NCBI GenBank assembly: GCA_037045645.1
Contig: JBAOIH010000001.1
Location: 1,960,001 to 2,024,000 of the forward strand
Length of the DNA stretch: 64,000 bases
Direction: 5' to 3'
Source of the DNA: Nocardioides sp.
GTDB taxonomy: Bacteria; Actinomycetota; Actinomycetes; Propionibacteriales; Nocardioidaceae
The notes under the pieces were generated by a model. The model searched no databases and was not told where the DNA came from. It worked only from the letters and a program-made list of their open reading frames with translations. The position numbers and the translations under genes are program-made. Below, piece after piece: positions 18,011 through 29,265 of this stretch (position 1 is its first letter; the number at the start of each line of letters is the position of its first letter).

Positions 18011-19421
18011 CCGGGAGGCCGTGGTGATGTGAGCGCGCGATCACGTCGCCGTCGATCGTCAACGCGGGGCCGTGTGCCTCAATCACGTAGCCGTCGCTGC
18101 CCTGCACCGGAGGCACGCCCTCCATTGTGATGTGCACGATCGGCACCCGCTCTCGGGCGTCGGCGATGGCTGCGTCGACTGCGTCCGACTCAGACTCCGG
18201 CCAGTACTGCCGCGTGATCGACTGCCACACCACCGTCAGGATGTCCTCGTCCACCGGTCGGGCGAGCTGCGCAGACATCCACTGCGCCGCAGGGGCCTCG
18301 TCGACGGTGACCGGGTGCTGTCCGGCGATCTCGAGCGCTCTGGCCAGGCGCTCGGAACGCGCGAGATCGAACGGCCACACGAAGGAGCGCAGGTAGGTCG
18401 CGCCGTCGCTCGTGCTCGCGTCCACGGGCGACAGGTCGCAACCACCACGTTCGACAATCTCGAACTCGACGGGTTCGACACCCAGCGCTCCCGTTTCCAT
18501 CGTCAGCGTCGAGCTGCCCCAAGCCCAGTCCGTACCGCGGTAGGCATACCTGTCGACGTGGAGATTGAGACCCGCGCTCGCGCCGGGTTCGAGCAGCCTC
18601 ACCTTGCGAAGACCCGAGCGTCTCACCGCCTCGAAGAGCGCAATGATCAGACCGGCCGAGCGGCCCACCTCATTGGTCTGTGGCGGCAGGTCGAGCGCCG
18701 CTCGCAGTTCGGCTTCGTGAGTGGTCAGCAGCGGCCGGAGGTACGGCCACGCCAGTGCCGGGTCCTCCGTGCCTCCCAGGGCCGGATAGAAGCGCACCAA
18801 CTCAGGTGCCTCGCCGCGCAGCACGATCCGATAGATCGCGGCCAAGAGCCGCAGCTGGATCGCATCGCCACGGCTCGCGGACAGTTTGTCGCGACAGATC
18901 CGTGCGGTGGCCCCGCCCGCGTCGAGATCGTCGGCCAGGTGATCGAGCAGCACGCCGTACAGGTGTTCGTGGTGGCCGAAGTGGTGTCGGAACTGATCGG
19001 CCAGGCTCGGCTGGGCGACGGGGTTCCGCCGGGCCAGCAGCGGCAACAGTCGCTTGGTCAGCGGAGCGAGGTCGTCAGCCGGAGCAGCGTCGAGCGCCAC
19101 CCAGCGCAGCTCTTCGATCTCGGCCGCGATCTGCGGCTCGCCGGGCAACTGCGCGACGAAGACGTGCGAGCGTACGAGATGCCCGGGCTCGTTGGCGGCG
19201 TCGGCCTCGAAGACGCCAAGCAGTTGCACCCCCTCGACCACCAGGCCCAGTTCCTCACGCACCTCACGGATCGCCGCGTCGTCGGGCTCCTCCCCCGGCT
19301 CCCACTTGCCGCCCGGCAGCATGAAGCGGCAGGTGCCCCGCTTGCGTACGGTCAACACCTGGCCGTCGCGCACCATCGCGACCGCCGAGACCACGATGGT
19401 GGGCCGTTCGTCCCCAGACAT
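17997..19421 (-). CDS. Nudix hydrolase fused to a DUF2332 domain
   Basis: The product is 474 residues. Residues 1 to ~130 form a Nudix domain with the complete box GKWEPGEEP followed by REVREELGLV. From ~138 a DUF2332-type region continues without a stop (SLADQFRHHFGHHEHLYGVL, LLEPGASAGLNLHVDRYAY, TVVWQSITRQYW). Each part is normally a separate protein, so this is either a true fusion or two neighbouring genes joined by an indel; the junction LLPLLARRNPVAQP has no start-like feature. The Nudix part probably hydrolyses a nucleotide pyrophosphate. DUF2332 has no assigned activity, though its GASAGLNL motif is reminiscent of a methyltransferase-like fold. Confidence 0.82.
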   Translation of the reverse strand: MSGDERPTIVVSAVAMVRDGQVLTVRKRGTCRFMLPGGKWEPGEEPDDAAIREVREELGLVVEGVQLLGVFEADAANEPGHLVRSHVFVAQLPGEPQIAAEIEELRWVALDAAPADDLAPLTKRLLPLLARRNPVAQPSLADQFRHHFGHHEHLYGVLLDHLADDLDAGGATARICRDKLSASRGDAIQLRLLAAIYRIVLRGEAPELVRFYPALGGTEDPALAWPYLRPLLTTHEAELRAALDLPPQTNEVGRSAGLIIALFEAVRRSGLRKVRLLEPGASAGLNLHVDRYAYRGTDWAWGSSTLTMETGALGVEPVEFEIVERGGCDLSPVDASTSDGATYLRSFVWPFDLARSERLARALEIAGQHPVTVDEAPAAQWMSAQLARPVDEDILTVVWQSITRQYWPESESDAVDAAIADARERVPIVHITMEGVPPVQGSDGYVIEAHGPALTIDGDVIARSHHHGLPVILA

Positions 19422-19428
19422 GCCGGGG

Positions 19429-19434
19429 AGCGTA
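19429..19434 (-). promoter_or_regulatory. Probable -10 hexamer (TACGCT) of the Nudix-DUF2332 gene
   Basis: TACGCT on the minus strand is 7 bases before the ATG at 19421, again without a ribosome-binding site. Confidence 0.45.
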
Positions 19435-19505
19435 ACCGTGGCTTGTCACGGTCCTGTGATCCGCGTGCGGTGCCGACGAGACATCGCCCGATCAGCCTGA
19501 TCGGC

Positions 19506-21374
19506 ATGAACCTCAACCTGCGCCAGTCCCTGGCCACCCTCGCGCTCCTGCCCCTGGCCGTCGCCCTCACGCCTGCCGTCGCCCACGCCGACGGACCCGC
19601 CTGGACAGCCGACGTGCGTGCCGACGCCAACCGCGACGGCGTCGTGACCGCAGCCGACGAAGCGGTCGAGGACTCGGCTGCGGCGATCGTGCTGCCCAAC
19701 CTCGACGACGACTCGCGACGCTGCCCCTCGAAGGTCAAGGTGCCGCTGCCCAAGCCGCCCAAGGCACCGAAGAAGGGGGCACCCAAGTCGGAGTTCAAGG
19801 CGTACAACAAGGCGATGAAGGCGTACGAGAAGAAGCGCAGTGCGGTCGGCCTGAAGATCGACCGTCGCCTCAACGCCTGCAACGACGCGACGGATGCGAA
19901 GGTGAACGGCGCGGCTGACGTCGCTGATCTGGCGCCGATCACGACGGTCCCGTTGCCGGACGTCCCCGCTGATGCCACCGGCACACTTCGCCTCGACACC
20001 ACCCGTGCCCGACTCTTCCAACAGGTCGCCGACGGCTCCTGGCGCATGGTCACACCCTCGACCCGGCTGACAGCGCAGCAGTTGCGAGACGGCGTACGCC
20101 TTGGGGTCGAGGCCAAGGACATCAACCGCGATGCGGCGACCTGGAACGGGCGCGTCAAGGTCACCCTGGAGGTGACCGCTGGGTCGCAGCGCACCGCCGA
20201 CACCGTCACTCTCAGCGTCGCGCCGATGTTGTCGCACACTCATCTCCAGCGCGCCGAGATGATGCTCGCGCCGCAGCCGATGTCGGTGCGCAAGGACAGC
20301 GCGATGAAGCGATTCAACGCCCAGTTGACCGAGGTCGCACACCAGGCGGGTGTGACCGGGGGCGTGAAGGTGATGCCGACCGAGGAGGCCTGGCAGCAGG
20401 ATTATGTCGAGCCGATGTACGTGTCGATGCCGACGTCGTCGGGCACGCACTCGATCCGGCTGCTGCTGCGTTCACACCAGAACCGCGACACCGGCCACGC
20501 GCTGTATTCGTTGCGCGGCAAGGACGTCGGGGTCGTATGGCAGGGCAAGGAGGTCGAATACAGCACCCTCAACTCGATGGGGAACTTCGAGACGATCCCG
20601 CCCTTCAGCCACGCGGGCAAGACGTACGCCTCCGGCCGGATCATCCTCGGCAGGGACGAGGAGAAGAACGACCACGGCCAACTCTCCACCCAGATGCTCA
20701 CCATGCTCGCCGCCCAGGGTGGTGTCGAGGGCGGCATCCAGCAACCGCTGATCCTCAACACCGGCTGGCTCGGGGTCGGTCACGTGGACGAGTTCTTGAG
20801 CTTCGCGCCCGCCGACACACCGCGCGGCTGGCGCCTGCTCGTCGCCGACCCGATGGCCGCGATCGACCTGCTGCGCCAGGCCAAGCAGGCGGGACATGGT
20901 GACACCAACGTCGATGCGCGGATGAAGGGCGACGCCTACAACCTGACGGTGGCCGAGGCGTTGCGACCCGGACGCAAGGGCCTGGTGGACGCCAACGAGT
21001 TCGCGACCGGTCGGATCGCGGCGAACGTGGAACGGATCAAGGCGGCGACCGGCCTCACCGACGACGAGATCGTGGGGATCCCGGTGCTCTATCGCGGGGA
21101 CTACCCCTCGAAGGCCAAGCACCCGGCCCAGGTCTCGGCGTACCTGCCCGGCGCGATCAACTCCCCCATCATCAACGGTTACGTCGCTGCCCCGCGCCAG
21201 TTCGCGCTGCGCGTCGACGGCCGCGACGTCTTCGCCTCAGCAGTCAAGACTGCGTACGCCAAGGCTGGGCTCAAGGTCGGCTGGGTCGACGACTACTACA
21301 GCCACCACAACGGCGGCGGCGAGGTGCATTGCGGCTCCAACACGCTGCGCGACATGGGCCAGCAGTGGTGGTGA
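19506..21374 (+). CDS. Secreted protein-arginine deiminase (PAD) family protein
   Basis: The product is 622 residues. A Sec signal ends at about residue 27 (TPAVAHADG). A short acidic stretch DANRDGVVTAADE resembles a calcium-binding loop. The C-terminal ~350 residues match the PAD catalytic domain by its key motifs: QQDYVEP (Asp299), VGHVDEF (His426, Asp428) and GGGEVHCGSN (Cys609), equivalent to the Asp-His-Asp-Cys set of animal PADs. These enzymes convert peptidyl-arginine to citrulline and need Ca2+ in animals. PAD-like proteins are known in Streptomyces and a few fungi, but substrates are unclear. The middle, Lys/Ala/Pro-rich part (about 75-130) is of unknown role. Confidence 0.87.
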   Translation: MNLNLRQSLATLALLPLAVALTPAVAHADGPAWTADVRADANRDGVVTAADEAVEDSAAAIVLPNLDDDSRRCPSKVKVPLPKPPKAPKKGAPKSEFKAYNKAMKAYEKKRSAVGLKIDRRLNACNDATDAKVNGAADVADLAPITTVPLPDVPADATGTLRLDTTRARLFQQVADGSWRMVTPSTRLTAQQLRDGVRLGVEAKDINRDAATWNGRVKVTLEVTAGSQRTADTVTLSVAPMLSHTHLQRAEMMLAPQPMSVRKDSAMKRFNAQLTEVAHQAGVTGGVKVMPTEEAWQQDYVEPMYVSMPTSSGTHSIRLLLRSHQNRDTGHALYSLRGKDVGVVWQGKEVEYSTLNSMGNFETIPPFSHAGKTYASGRIILGRDEEKNDHGQLSTQMLTMLAAQGGVEGGIQQPLILNTGWLGVGHVDEFLSFAPADTPRGWRLLVADPMAAIDLLRQAKQAGHGDTNVDARMKGDAYNLTVAEALRPGRKGLVDANEFATGRIAANVERIKAATGLTDDEIVGIPVLYRGDYPSKAKHPAQVSAYLPGAINSPIINGYVAAPRQFALRVDGRDVFASAVKTAYAKAGLKVGWVDDYYSHHNGGGEVHCGSNTLRDMGQQWW

Positions 21375-21384
21375 GGGTGACTAC

Positions 21385-21390
21385 TAGCGT
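21385..21390 (+). promoter_or_regulatory. Probable -10 hexamer (TAGCGT) of the aminopeptidase gene
   Basis: TAGCGT lies 7 bases before the ATG at 21398, 10 bases after the PAD stop; the gene therefore probably has its own leaderless promoter. Confidence 0.45.
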
Positions 21391-21397
21391 TAGCGCC

Positions 21398-22939
21398 ATG
21401 ATGCGTACGCGGGCTCTACCAGCCCTTGCCTGTCTCAGCCTGGTCCTGACCACCGCCGCTTGCAGCGGCAGCGGTTCCGAGCCCGAGGCGACCAGCTCCT
21501 CCACCACCACGTCGTCGACTTCCGCGCACGACACCGGCTTCGAACCCAGCCCAATCTCATGGAGCAAATGCAAGGGCGGTGACTTCAAGGGGTTGAAGTG
21601 CGCGTCGCTGGAAGTGCCGCTCGACTACGCGGACCCGACCGGCGCCCAGATCTCGCTGGCGCTCAGCATGCTGCCTCACAAGGGCGAAAAGTCGAGAGGC
21701 GTGCTGCTCAGCAACCCGGGTGGTCCCGGCATGCCGGGACGCGCGCTGCCCGTCACGCTGGGCGAGTCCGCCAAGGTGCTGCGGTCGTACGACATCATCG
21801 GCATCGACACCCGCGGCATCGGTGGCAGCACGCCCGCGATCGACTGCGGCAAGCCTGATGGCGGCGCGCCCACTAAGCCGCCCACCGAGGACGCGGCCTT
21901 CGCGCAGTGGGAAAAGGCGGCGGCCGACTACGCCCGGCGCTGTGCCGATGGACCGAGCAAGGCGCTGCTCCCTCACGTCTCGACCGCCAACCTCGCCGAA
22001 GACATGGACTCCGTACGCAAGGCGCTCGGCGCCGACAAGATCAACTACTGGGGCATGTCGTTTGGCACCCATCTCGGCCAGACGTACGCCACCTTGCACC
22101 CCGACCGGGTCGAAAAGATGCTGCTCGACGGGGTGACCGCGCCGGACCTGAACTGGAGCACGATGGGGTGGCAGCAGGTGGTCACGCTCAACGACAACCT
22201 GGCTCGCTTCTATGCCTACCTGGCGCAAAACGACAAGGTCCTCAAGCTGGGCTCGGATCCGGCGGCGATCGCGACCAAGGTCAAGGCCCTCTTTCGCAAA
22301 CTCCAGCAGAAGCCCACGGGTGATCTGGGGCCTGACCAGTTGTCTGGTGCACTCAACCAGGCGGCGTACGGCACGGGCTTTTGGACCCTCGTCGGCCCTG
22401 GTCTGAGCGCTGCGATCAACGACGGCGACTTCCGGGTGCTCGCGGGGCTGGCCTCGCCTAGCGATGGCGCGGAGGCGGGCTATCTCGCGGTGACGTGCAA
22501 CGAGAGCCAGTGGCCCGACTTCGCAGACTACGTCGAGGAGGCCAAGGCGGCAGCGGTGAAGGCTCCGTACTTCGCCTGGGGCGAGGCCTGGCTGACGGCA
22601 CCCTGCGTCACCTGGCCCGGTGATCCTGTCGAGAAGGTGACCATCGACGGCTCGGCGTTCACCGCCCCCGTGCTGCTCTACGGCGAGACCTACGACGGCG
22701 CGACTCCCTTCTCCGGGGCGCTTGCGACGCGTGCGGCCTTCCCCAGTGCGGCACTGATCGAGGGCAAGGACGGCGTCAACCACGCCGCCAGCGCCGGCAC
22801 GACTGGTTGTGCGAAGAAGGCGATCAGCACGTTCTGGGCCGATGGCACCCTGCCCGAGCGCAAGACCGGCGACCAGGCCGATCTGATCTGCCCGGTCGCC
22901 GCTCCAGCTAAGCCGATGCCGATGCCGACGCAAAAGTAG
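21398..22939 (+). CDS. Lipoprotein alpha/beta hydrolase, tripeptidyl aminopeptidase type
   Basis: The product is 513 residues. The N-terminus is a lipoprotein signal with LVLTTAACSGSG and a Ser/Thr linker. The hydrolase core has the oxyanion segment LLSNPGGPGMPG, then YDIIGIDTRGIGGSTP, the nucleophile elbow GMSFGTHLGQTYA and the C-terminal TAP-like part with APVLLYGETYDGATPF and a late His (GVNHAAS). This is the SlpD/SlpE/TAP family of exported peptidases that remove N-terminal tripeptides (MEROPS S33). The protein would be attached to the outer face of the membrane. Confidence 0.9.
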   Translation: MMRTRALPALACLSLVLTTAACSGSGSEPEATSSSTTTSSTSAHDTGFEPSPISWSKCKGGDFKGLKCASLEVPLDYADPTGAQISLALSMLPHKGEKSRGVLLSNPGGPGMPGRALPVTLGESAKVLRSYDIIGIDTRGIGGSTPAIDCGKPDGGAPTKPPTEDAAFAQWEKAAADYARRCADGPSKALLPHVSTANLAEDMDSVRKALGADKINYWGMSFGTHLGQTYATLHPDRVEKMLLDGVTAPDLNWSTMGWQQVVTLNDNLARFYAYLAQNDKVLKLGSDPAAIATKVKALFRKLQQKPTGDLGPDQLSGALNQAAYGTGFWTLVGPGLSAAINDGDFRVLAGLASPSDGAEAGYLAVTCNESQWPDFADYVEEAKAAAVKAPYFAWGEAWLTAPCVTWPGDPVEKVTIDGSAFTAPVLLYGETYDGATPFSGALATRAAFPSAALIEGKDGVNHAASAGTTGCAKKAISTFWADGTLPERKTGDQADLICPVAAPAKPMPMPTQK

Positions 22940-22961
22940 CGCTCTCGCTGAACTCGACGCC

Positions 22962-23126
22962 TCAGGGGGCAGACCCCGGACTCGCCAGGCGATGAGTGAT
23001 CGTCGCGGCGACGATGCCGACGACCAGGGGTACGACCATGGCGAAGCGCAGCCCACCGTGGTGGGCGATCAGCCCCACGATCGGCGAGGTCATGAAAAAC
23101 CCGATGCGCATCAGCCAACTCATCAT
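22962..23126 (-). pseudogene. C-terminal remnant of an MFS transporter
   Basis: About 54 codons on the minus strand read as the last two helices of a major-facilitator protein (WLMRIGFFMTSPIVGLIA, then AMVVPLVVGIVAATI) and end at 22962. Upstream of residue 1 the frame is not transporter-like, and the next gene is a DUF222/HNH gene. The rest of the transporter is absent, so this is a deletion or replacement scar. The remaining bases 22940-23282 hold nothing else I can identify. Confidence 0.55.
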
Positions 23127-23282
23127 GCCCGACCGGGATTGGCGACACCGGGCGGCGCAGTGTCTGGAGAAAGCCTGCAGTACGGCGGCGCGGCATCCCC
23201 TCGTGACAACACCGGATATCCCAGCCACCGCTCTCACGGAGATCCGGGCGGTCGGCGTCCGCGTGCATATCGCGGACGTGGA

Positions 23283-24726
23283 TCACCCGCGCGAGTAGTC
23301 GTCGGCAATCTGGAGAGCGGGTCCGGTGACGTAGAGGTCGACTTCGTCGGGTGCGGTGAGCATGATCCGGGTTTGGCGTGGGGTGAGTAGGTGGGTGCCT
23401 TGGTGGTCGACGAGGGCGCAGATGCCGTGGGGGGTTTGCCACAGGATGCGGCCTTGGCCGGCCGCGCGGGCGCGGTAGCCGCCGAACGTTTTCCATCGGT
23501 GATGTGTCCGTCTGAGCGGCTGGCTGTTGGTGGTGCTGGTCTGCCCGGGTGGGCCGCTCTCTTGGTAGGGGCTGATGTGGTCGAAGTCGACGCTGCTGCG
23601 GGTGGCGGTCCGGTTCGCGTAGGGGAACGTGTCGCCGCCGGTGAGGAGCCAGGTGTGGTCCTTGAGTCGGTCGGGGTGCTCGTACCGGTCGACCCGGGTG
23701 TCGGCGTGGAGGTCGAGCACGGGCTGGAGTCGGATGTCGGCGTGCCCGACCAGATCGGCCAGGGCACGTACGAGGACCGGGCCGATCGCCTCGACTCGGG
23801 CGACGCCGTGCTGGTCGAGCAGGGCGGACGCGTCGAGGTGGACGAACAGGGTCGCGCCCGCACCACGTAAGGCTTTCAACTGGGTGACTGACATCGCGGA
23901 CAGTCGGCCGATGATCCGGTCGAGCCGATCCGTGGCCCACGCAGGCCTCGCGTCGTCGTCGCGGGGTTCGTCGTCGAGAGCTTCCTCGGTGTGGGTCAGC
24001 AGCAGCTCGAGGAGTTCGGCGGGGCGGGCGAGCCACCCGAACGCCAACGACCTGAGTTCGTCGTGGTTGTGCTCCCCGCCGAGGGTGAGGGCGAGGATGT
24101 CGGCGACACGCTCGACCATCGCGTCGACCCAGGCAGCATCGCCGGCGGTGACTTTTGCGATCACATGCCGGTAGCCCTGCTCGTCGGCCCGCGAGAGCCG
24201 GACGTAGCGTTCGCGGGCGGCGTGCTCTCGGGCCATGGCGGCCGCGTCGGGGTCGGCTTCCAGGATCTTGGCGGCGGCGATCTCGAACACCGTCGAAGGA
24301 GTGTGTCCGGCGATTGCGGCGGCCACGGCGCGGTCCACGATCGCGACCGACGCCAACGGCACCGCACGCGACAATGCCGCGACCCGGCGCGCCACCCACG
24401 GTTCGCACTCCAGATCCAGCACCCGACGCCAGGTCAACGGCAGCCGGTGAACCAGATCCAGGGCGTCGGCGACCTGGTGCCGCACCGTCATGGTGTGCAC
24501 CTGCGTCGCAATCGCAAGCTCCCGGCAGCGCGTACTCCCGCACCCCCGGGGTGCCGTCACCACCGGGCGTGGTCATCGGGTCCCGCTCACGGATCGACTC
24601 ACCATGCAGCACCGCCCACTGGGCCGCGATCAGCAGTTCGTCCCGGCCGGTCTCACGGCGGCGTCGTACGCCATCTTGCGCGGCAGCCAACACGGCCACG
24701 GCGTCGAGATCGGCGTACGGATTCAT
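23283..24726 (-). pseudogene. DUF222/HNH-type protein, one frameshift
   Basis: The repaired product is ~480 residues from ATG at 24726 (MNPYADLDAVAVLAAAQDGV). After VREYALPG (24517-24525) the frame shifts and continues with RELAIATQVHTMTV. Total length is 3n+1. The body is the DUF222-like helical domain (LALTLGGEHNHDELRSLAFG), and the C-terminal part carries the HNH-like DFDHISPYQESGPPGQT and RWKTFGGYRARAAGQGR. This family is strongly expanded and mobile in Nocardioides and relatives; its function is not established. It lies between a transporter remnant and a palindromic repeat cluster, consistent with insertion. Confidence 0.8.
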
Positions 24727-24810
24727 GCCACTGATTCTATCGCACAGATGTTCGATATAGAATGGTCTGGCTGGGTTTATAGACCAAAGTCTTGGTTCGG
24801 GTGGTGGTGT

Positions 24811-25094
24811 GGTTTCGAGACGGCGCTACGCGCCTCCTCAACCACCGGGGCCAGTAGCTCCTCAACCACCGTGGCGGGTCGGGTGGGGTGGTTTCGAGAT
24901 GCCGCCTGCGGCGGCTCTTCAACCACCGGGCGGGCGTTTCCCTCAACCACCGGGTGGGGGTGCAAATCGGTGGTTGAGGAGCGAGCGGAAGCGAGCGTCT
25001 CGAAACCACCACACATGCGCACGGGGGTGTGGTTTCGAGACGCCGCCTGCGGCGGCTCCTCAACCACCGGTTCGGGCGGCTCCTCAACCACCGG
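24811..25094. repeat. Cluster of REP-like palindromic repeats (TGGTTTCGAGA...CCTCAACCACCG)
   Basis: Four ~36-42 base units share the ends GGTTTCGAGA and TCAACCACC around a short inverted repeat centre: 24811-24846, 24890-24927, 24969-25010 (inverted) and 25031-25068. Half units CTCAACCACC occur at 24861, 24942 and 25083. Units two and four contain the self-complementary GCCGCCTGCGGCGGC. The region between the DUF222 gene and lepA (24727-25108) contains nothing else. A related copy is at 35590-35627. Confidence 0.9.
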
Positions 25095-25108
25095 GCGGGT
25101 GTGAGCAG

Positions 25109-26983
<1,875 letters not shown>

Positions 26984-27061
26984 CGTGTTGCTTTCGACGA
27001 CGTACGGCGGGCAGGTCGAGACATCCTCCCATCACCGCCCACACCGGACGAAGTCGGCGCG

Positions 27062-27680
27062 TCAGCGACCTCGCAGGATCGCCACGCCGTCCCCGGCGAG
27101 ACTCGTCTAGCGCCGCCGTGCGGCCGGTGGCCGCCATCAGCAGCGAGAGCAGCGGTCCGCTGACCTCGGGTCCGTCGCCGTAGCTCCAGTCGGCGTCGGT
27201 GGCGCGCAGATTCACCCCCGCGATGCGACTCTTGGTGCCGATCAGGGTGTTGGACGTCTTATAGAAGTCGAGCACGTCGATCACGGCCTGCTGGGGGTAG
27301 TCGTGCTTGATGCCTAGCGGGCGACGGATGTCTTCGGCATGCACGATCGTCTCGCCGAGCCAGGACAACTTCGGTCCGGGGGGCGCCTTGCGGGAGTCCT
27401 TGATCGCGCGAAAGTTTGCCAGCGTGTCAGCCGGGGTGGCACCAAGATTTTGGTCGACCCCCAGTTGGATGAACTTGCCGAAGTTGAAGCCGGTGGCGAT
27501 CAACCCGCCAAAGAACCCACCCACAGTCGTCTTCGCGGTCTGGGTCATGTGCGCCAGGGTGTCGCGCACGCTCCAGCCGTCGTTGAGTGAGGGCGTACGC
27601 CACTGTTCTGCGGTCAGTGCGGCCAGATCCTCGGCCAGGGCGCCGCGTTCAGCGGCCACGATGCTCCACATCTCACTCAC
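27062..27680 (-). pseudogene. Mycothiol-dependent maleylpyruvate isomerase family protein, C-terminal frameshift
   Basis: The repaired product is ~205 residues. From GTG at 27680 it reads MSEMWSIVAAERGALAED; the metal-binding DinB-like motif DGWSVRDTLAHM is present. Near 27102, after RTAALDE, the frame runs on into lepA, whereas one base away it reads LAGDGVAILRGR and stops at 27062, the normal family ending. So one extra base explains it. A TACGAT hexamer (27687-27692) 6 bases upstream supports the GTG start. Family members use mycothiol in thiol-transfer reactions; the substrate is unknown. Confidence 0.78.
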
Positions 27681-27686
27681 GCGTGG

Positions 27687-27692
27687 ATCGTA
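27687..27692 (-). promoter_or_regulatory. Probable -10 hexamer (TACGAT) of the mycothiol-dependent enzyme gene
   Basis: The hexamer is 6 bases before GTG 27680 on the minus strand; 12 bases farther right TACGCT serves the divergent SRPBCC gene. Confidence 0.45.
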
Positions 27693-27704
27693 CGCCCGTC
27701 CCCG

Positions 27705-27710
27705 TACGCT
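27705..27710 (+). promoter_or_regulatory. Probable -10 hexamer (TACGCT) of the SRPBCC gene
   Basis: TACGCT is 6 bases before ATG 27717, with no Shine-Dalgarno sequence. Confidence 0.45.
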
Positions 27711-27716
27711 CGGTTC

Positions 27717-28235
27717 ATGTCCAATAAGTCTCTTCCAGGATCGATCCTGCACGCCGCCGGCCAAGCGCTCTCCGGGAGCCTGACCGACGAAGTCACCGTG
27801 CACATCGACGCCACCCCCGAGCAGGTCTGGGCGCTGGTGAGCGACGTGACCCGCATCGGGGAATTCAGTCCCGAGACGCTGACCGCTCGCTGGACCCGCG
27901 GTGCGACCGGACCGGAGGCAGGCGCCTATTTCAAAGGACAGGTCAAGCGCAACGGCGTCGGCCCGACCTATTGGACGCTGTGTCGCGTCGATGTCGCAGA
28001 TGAGCCGCGTCAGTTCGAGTTCACGGTCGTGGTCAAAGACCAAGCGGTGAATACGTGGGGCTACCGGATCGTGCCGGCCAGCAGCGGGGTGGACGTCACC
28101 GAATACTTCAAGCTCGACCCCAATCCGGCACTGCGGCTGTATTGGCTGCTGCTCGGCTGGGCTCGCGGCGGGACCAACCGCGAGGGCATGCGTACGACGC
28201 TGGAGCGGATCCGCGCGGTCGTCGAGGCCGAATGA
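27717..28235 (+). CDS. SRPBCC (polyketide cyclase/START-like) family protein
   Basis: The product is 172 residues. The typical opening of the fold is seen (VTVHIDATPEQVWALVSDVT) followed by the pattern FKGQVKRNG and a C-terminal long helix (LLGWARGGTNREGMRTTLER). This domain binds hydrophobic ligands; no specific substrate can be assigned. Its stop overlaps the start of the next kinase gene (ATGA), so the two are coupled. Confidence 0.85.
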   Translation: MSNKSLPGSILHAAGQALSGSLTDEVTVHIDATPEQVWALVSDVTRIGEFSPETLTARWTRGATGPEAGAYFKGQVKRNGVGPTYWTLCRVDVADEPRQFEFTVVVKDQAVNTWGYRIVPASSGVDVTEYFKLDPNPALRLYWLLLGWARGGTNREGMRTTLERIRAVVEAE

Positions 28236-29182
28236 ACGCTCCACGCGCGGCGGGCGTACGCACTCCCTGGTCGGCCATGCCCGCCGCCATCCACGCCTGG
28301 GCCGAGGATCTGCTTGGCTCACCGGTAACCGACGTCCGCGAACAGGTCGGCGGCATGTCACCCGGTTGCGCGACGCGGCTGGTGGCCGCCAACGGCGAAC
28401 GCCTCTTCGTGAAGGCGGTCGGCGCTGCGCTGAATCCCGACACCCCGACCCTCTTCCGACGCGAAAGTGCCGTGCTGACCGCGCTGGGAGATGATCCGTT
28501 CTGGGCGCGTCTAATCGACACCTACGACGACGGCGACTGGGTGGCGTTGGCGCTCGACGACATTGAGGGCACCCTGCCCGACCTCACCAACGACGCGACG
28601 TTGGAATGGGTCTGCGAGGAGACCGACCGCCTGGTCGGCAGGTTGGCGACGTACGCCATCTCGCCTGCTGTGGCTCCTGGCGCCGGACCGCGTCCGGCTG
28701 CCGAACCGTTGCTCAACTGGGCTTCCGCCTTTGATCACCTCACCGAACTGCCAACCGATGCGCTGCCCGCGGCGGTAGTGGCGCACGCGCCAGCGTTGCA
28801 AGCCCTCCTTCGAGATGCCGCCGAAGAGACCTCCACTCAGCTGGCCCACTTCGACATCCGCAACGACAACCTGCTGGTACGCGCGGACGGCTCGTTGGTC
28901 TTCATCGACTGGGGTATGGCCATGGTCGGCTCGTCCTGGCTGGATCCGTTCGTCGTACGCCTCGAACGCGCCGAGTTGCCCTGGTTCGATGAGTCCGTAG
29001 CGGCCTCGCCATTGCTGCAGGAGGCTGGCGACGACCTCGTCACGGCGCTGCTGGCCGGGATCGGCACCCACCTGGTGTGGCGTACGCAGACGGCCGTCGA
29101 CATCGGCCTCCCCACCCTGCAGGAGTTCCGAAAGCAGGAATCGCGCCGGTTCCTCGCCGGTGCCCAACGCCGACTGACGTGA
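28232..29182 (+). CDS. APH-family phosphotransferase
   Basis: The product is 316 residues. The kinase-like fold is shown by LFVKAVGA (ATP lysine), LAHFDIRNDNLLV (catalytic loop, where the usual HGD is replaced by HFD) and LVFIDWGMA (metal-binding Asp). It is coupled to the SRPBCC gene. The substrate is unknown; members phosphorylate aminoglycosides, sugars or other small molecules. The following ~80 bases before the riboswitch hold no gene. Confidence 0.85.
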   Translation: MNAPRAAGVRTPWSAMPAAIHAWAEDLLGSPVTDVREQVGGMSPGCATRLVAANGERLFVKAVGAALNPDTPTLFRRESAVLTALGDDPFWARLIDTYDDGDWVALALDDIEGTLPDLTNDATLEWVCEETDRLVGRLATYAISPAVAPGAGPRPAAEPLLNWASAFDHLTELPTDALPAAVVAHAPALQALLRDAAEETSTQLAHFDIRNDNLLVRADGSLVFIDWGMAMVGSSWLDPFVVRLERAELPWFDESVAASPLLQEAGDDLVTALLAGIGTHLVWRTQTAVDIGLPTLQEFRKQESRRFLAGAQRRLT

Positions 29183-29265
29183 CCGAGGTCCTACGCGTGT
29201 CGATTGGCGCGGGGGCCTACGACTTTCGTAGCGTCATCGGCTGATTCAAAGATCAACCAGTCCCG

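Noticed and set aside
18072..19505. Upstream extension of the deiminase frame by ~480 codons
   Set aside because: It is antisense to the Nudix-DUF2332 gene; the signal peptide at 19506 marks the real start.
24811..25094. CRISPR array
   Set aside because: Repeats are palindromic, unevenly spaced, in both orientations, and there are no spacers of constant length or cas genes.
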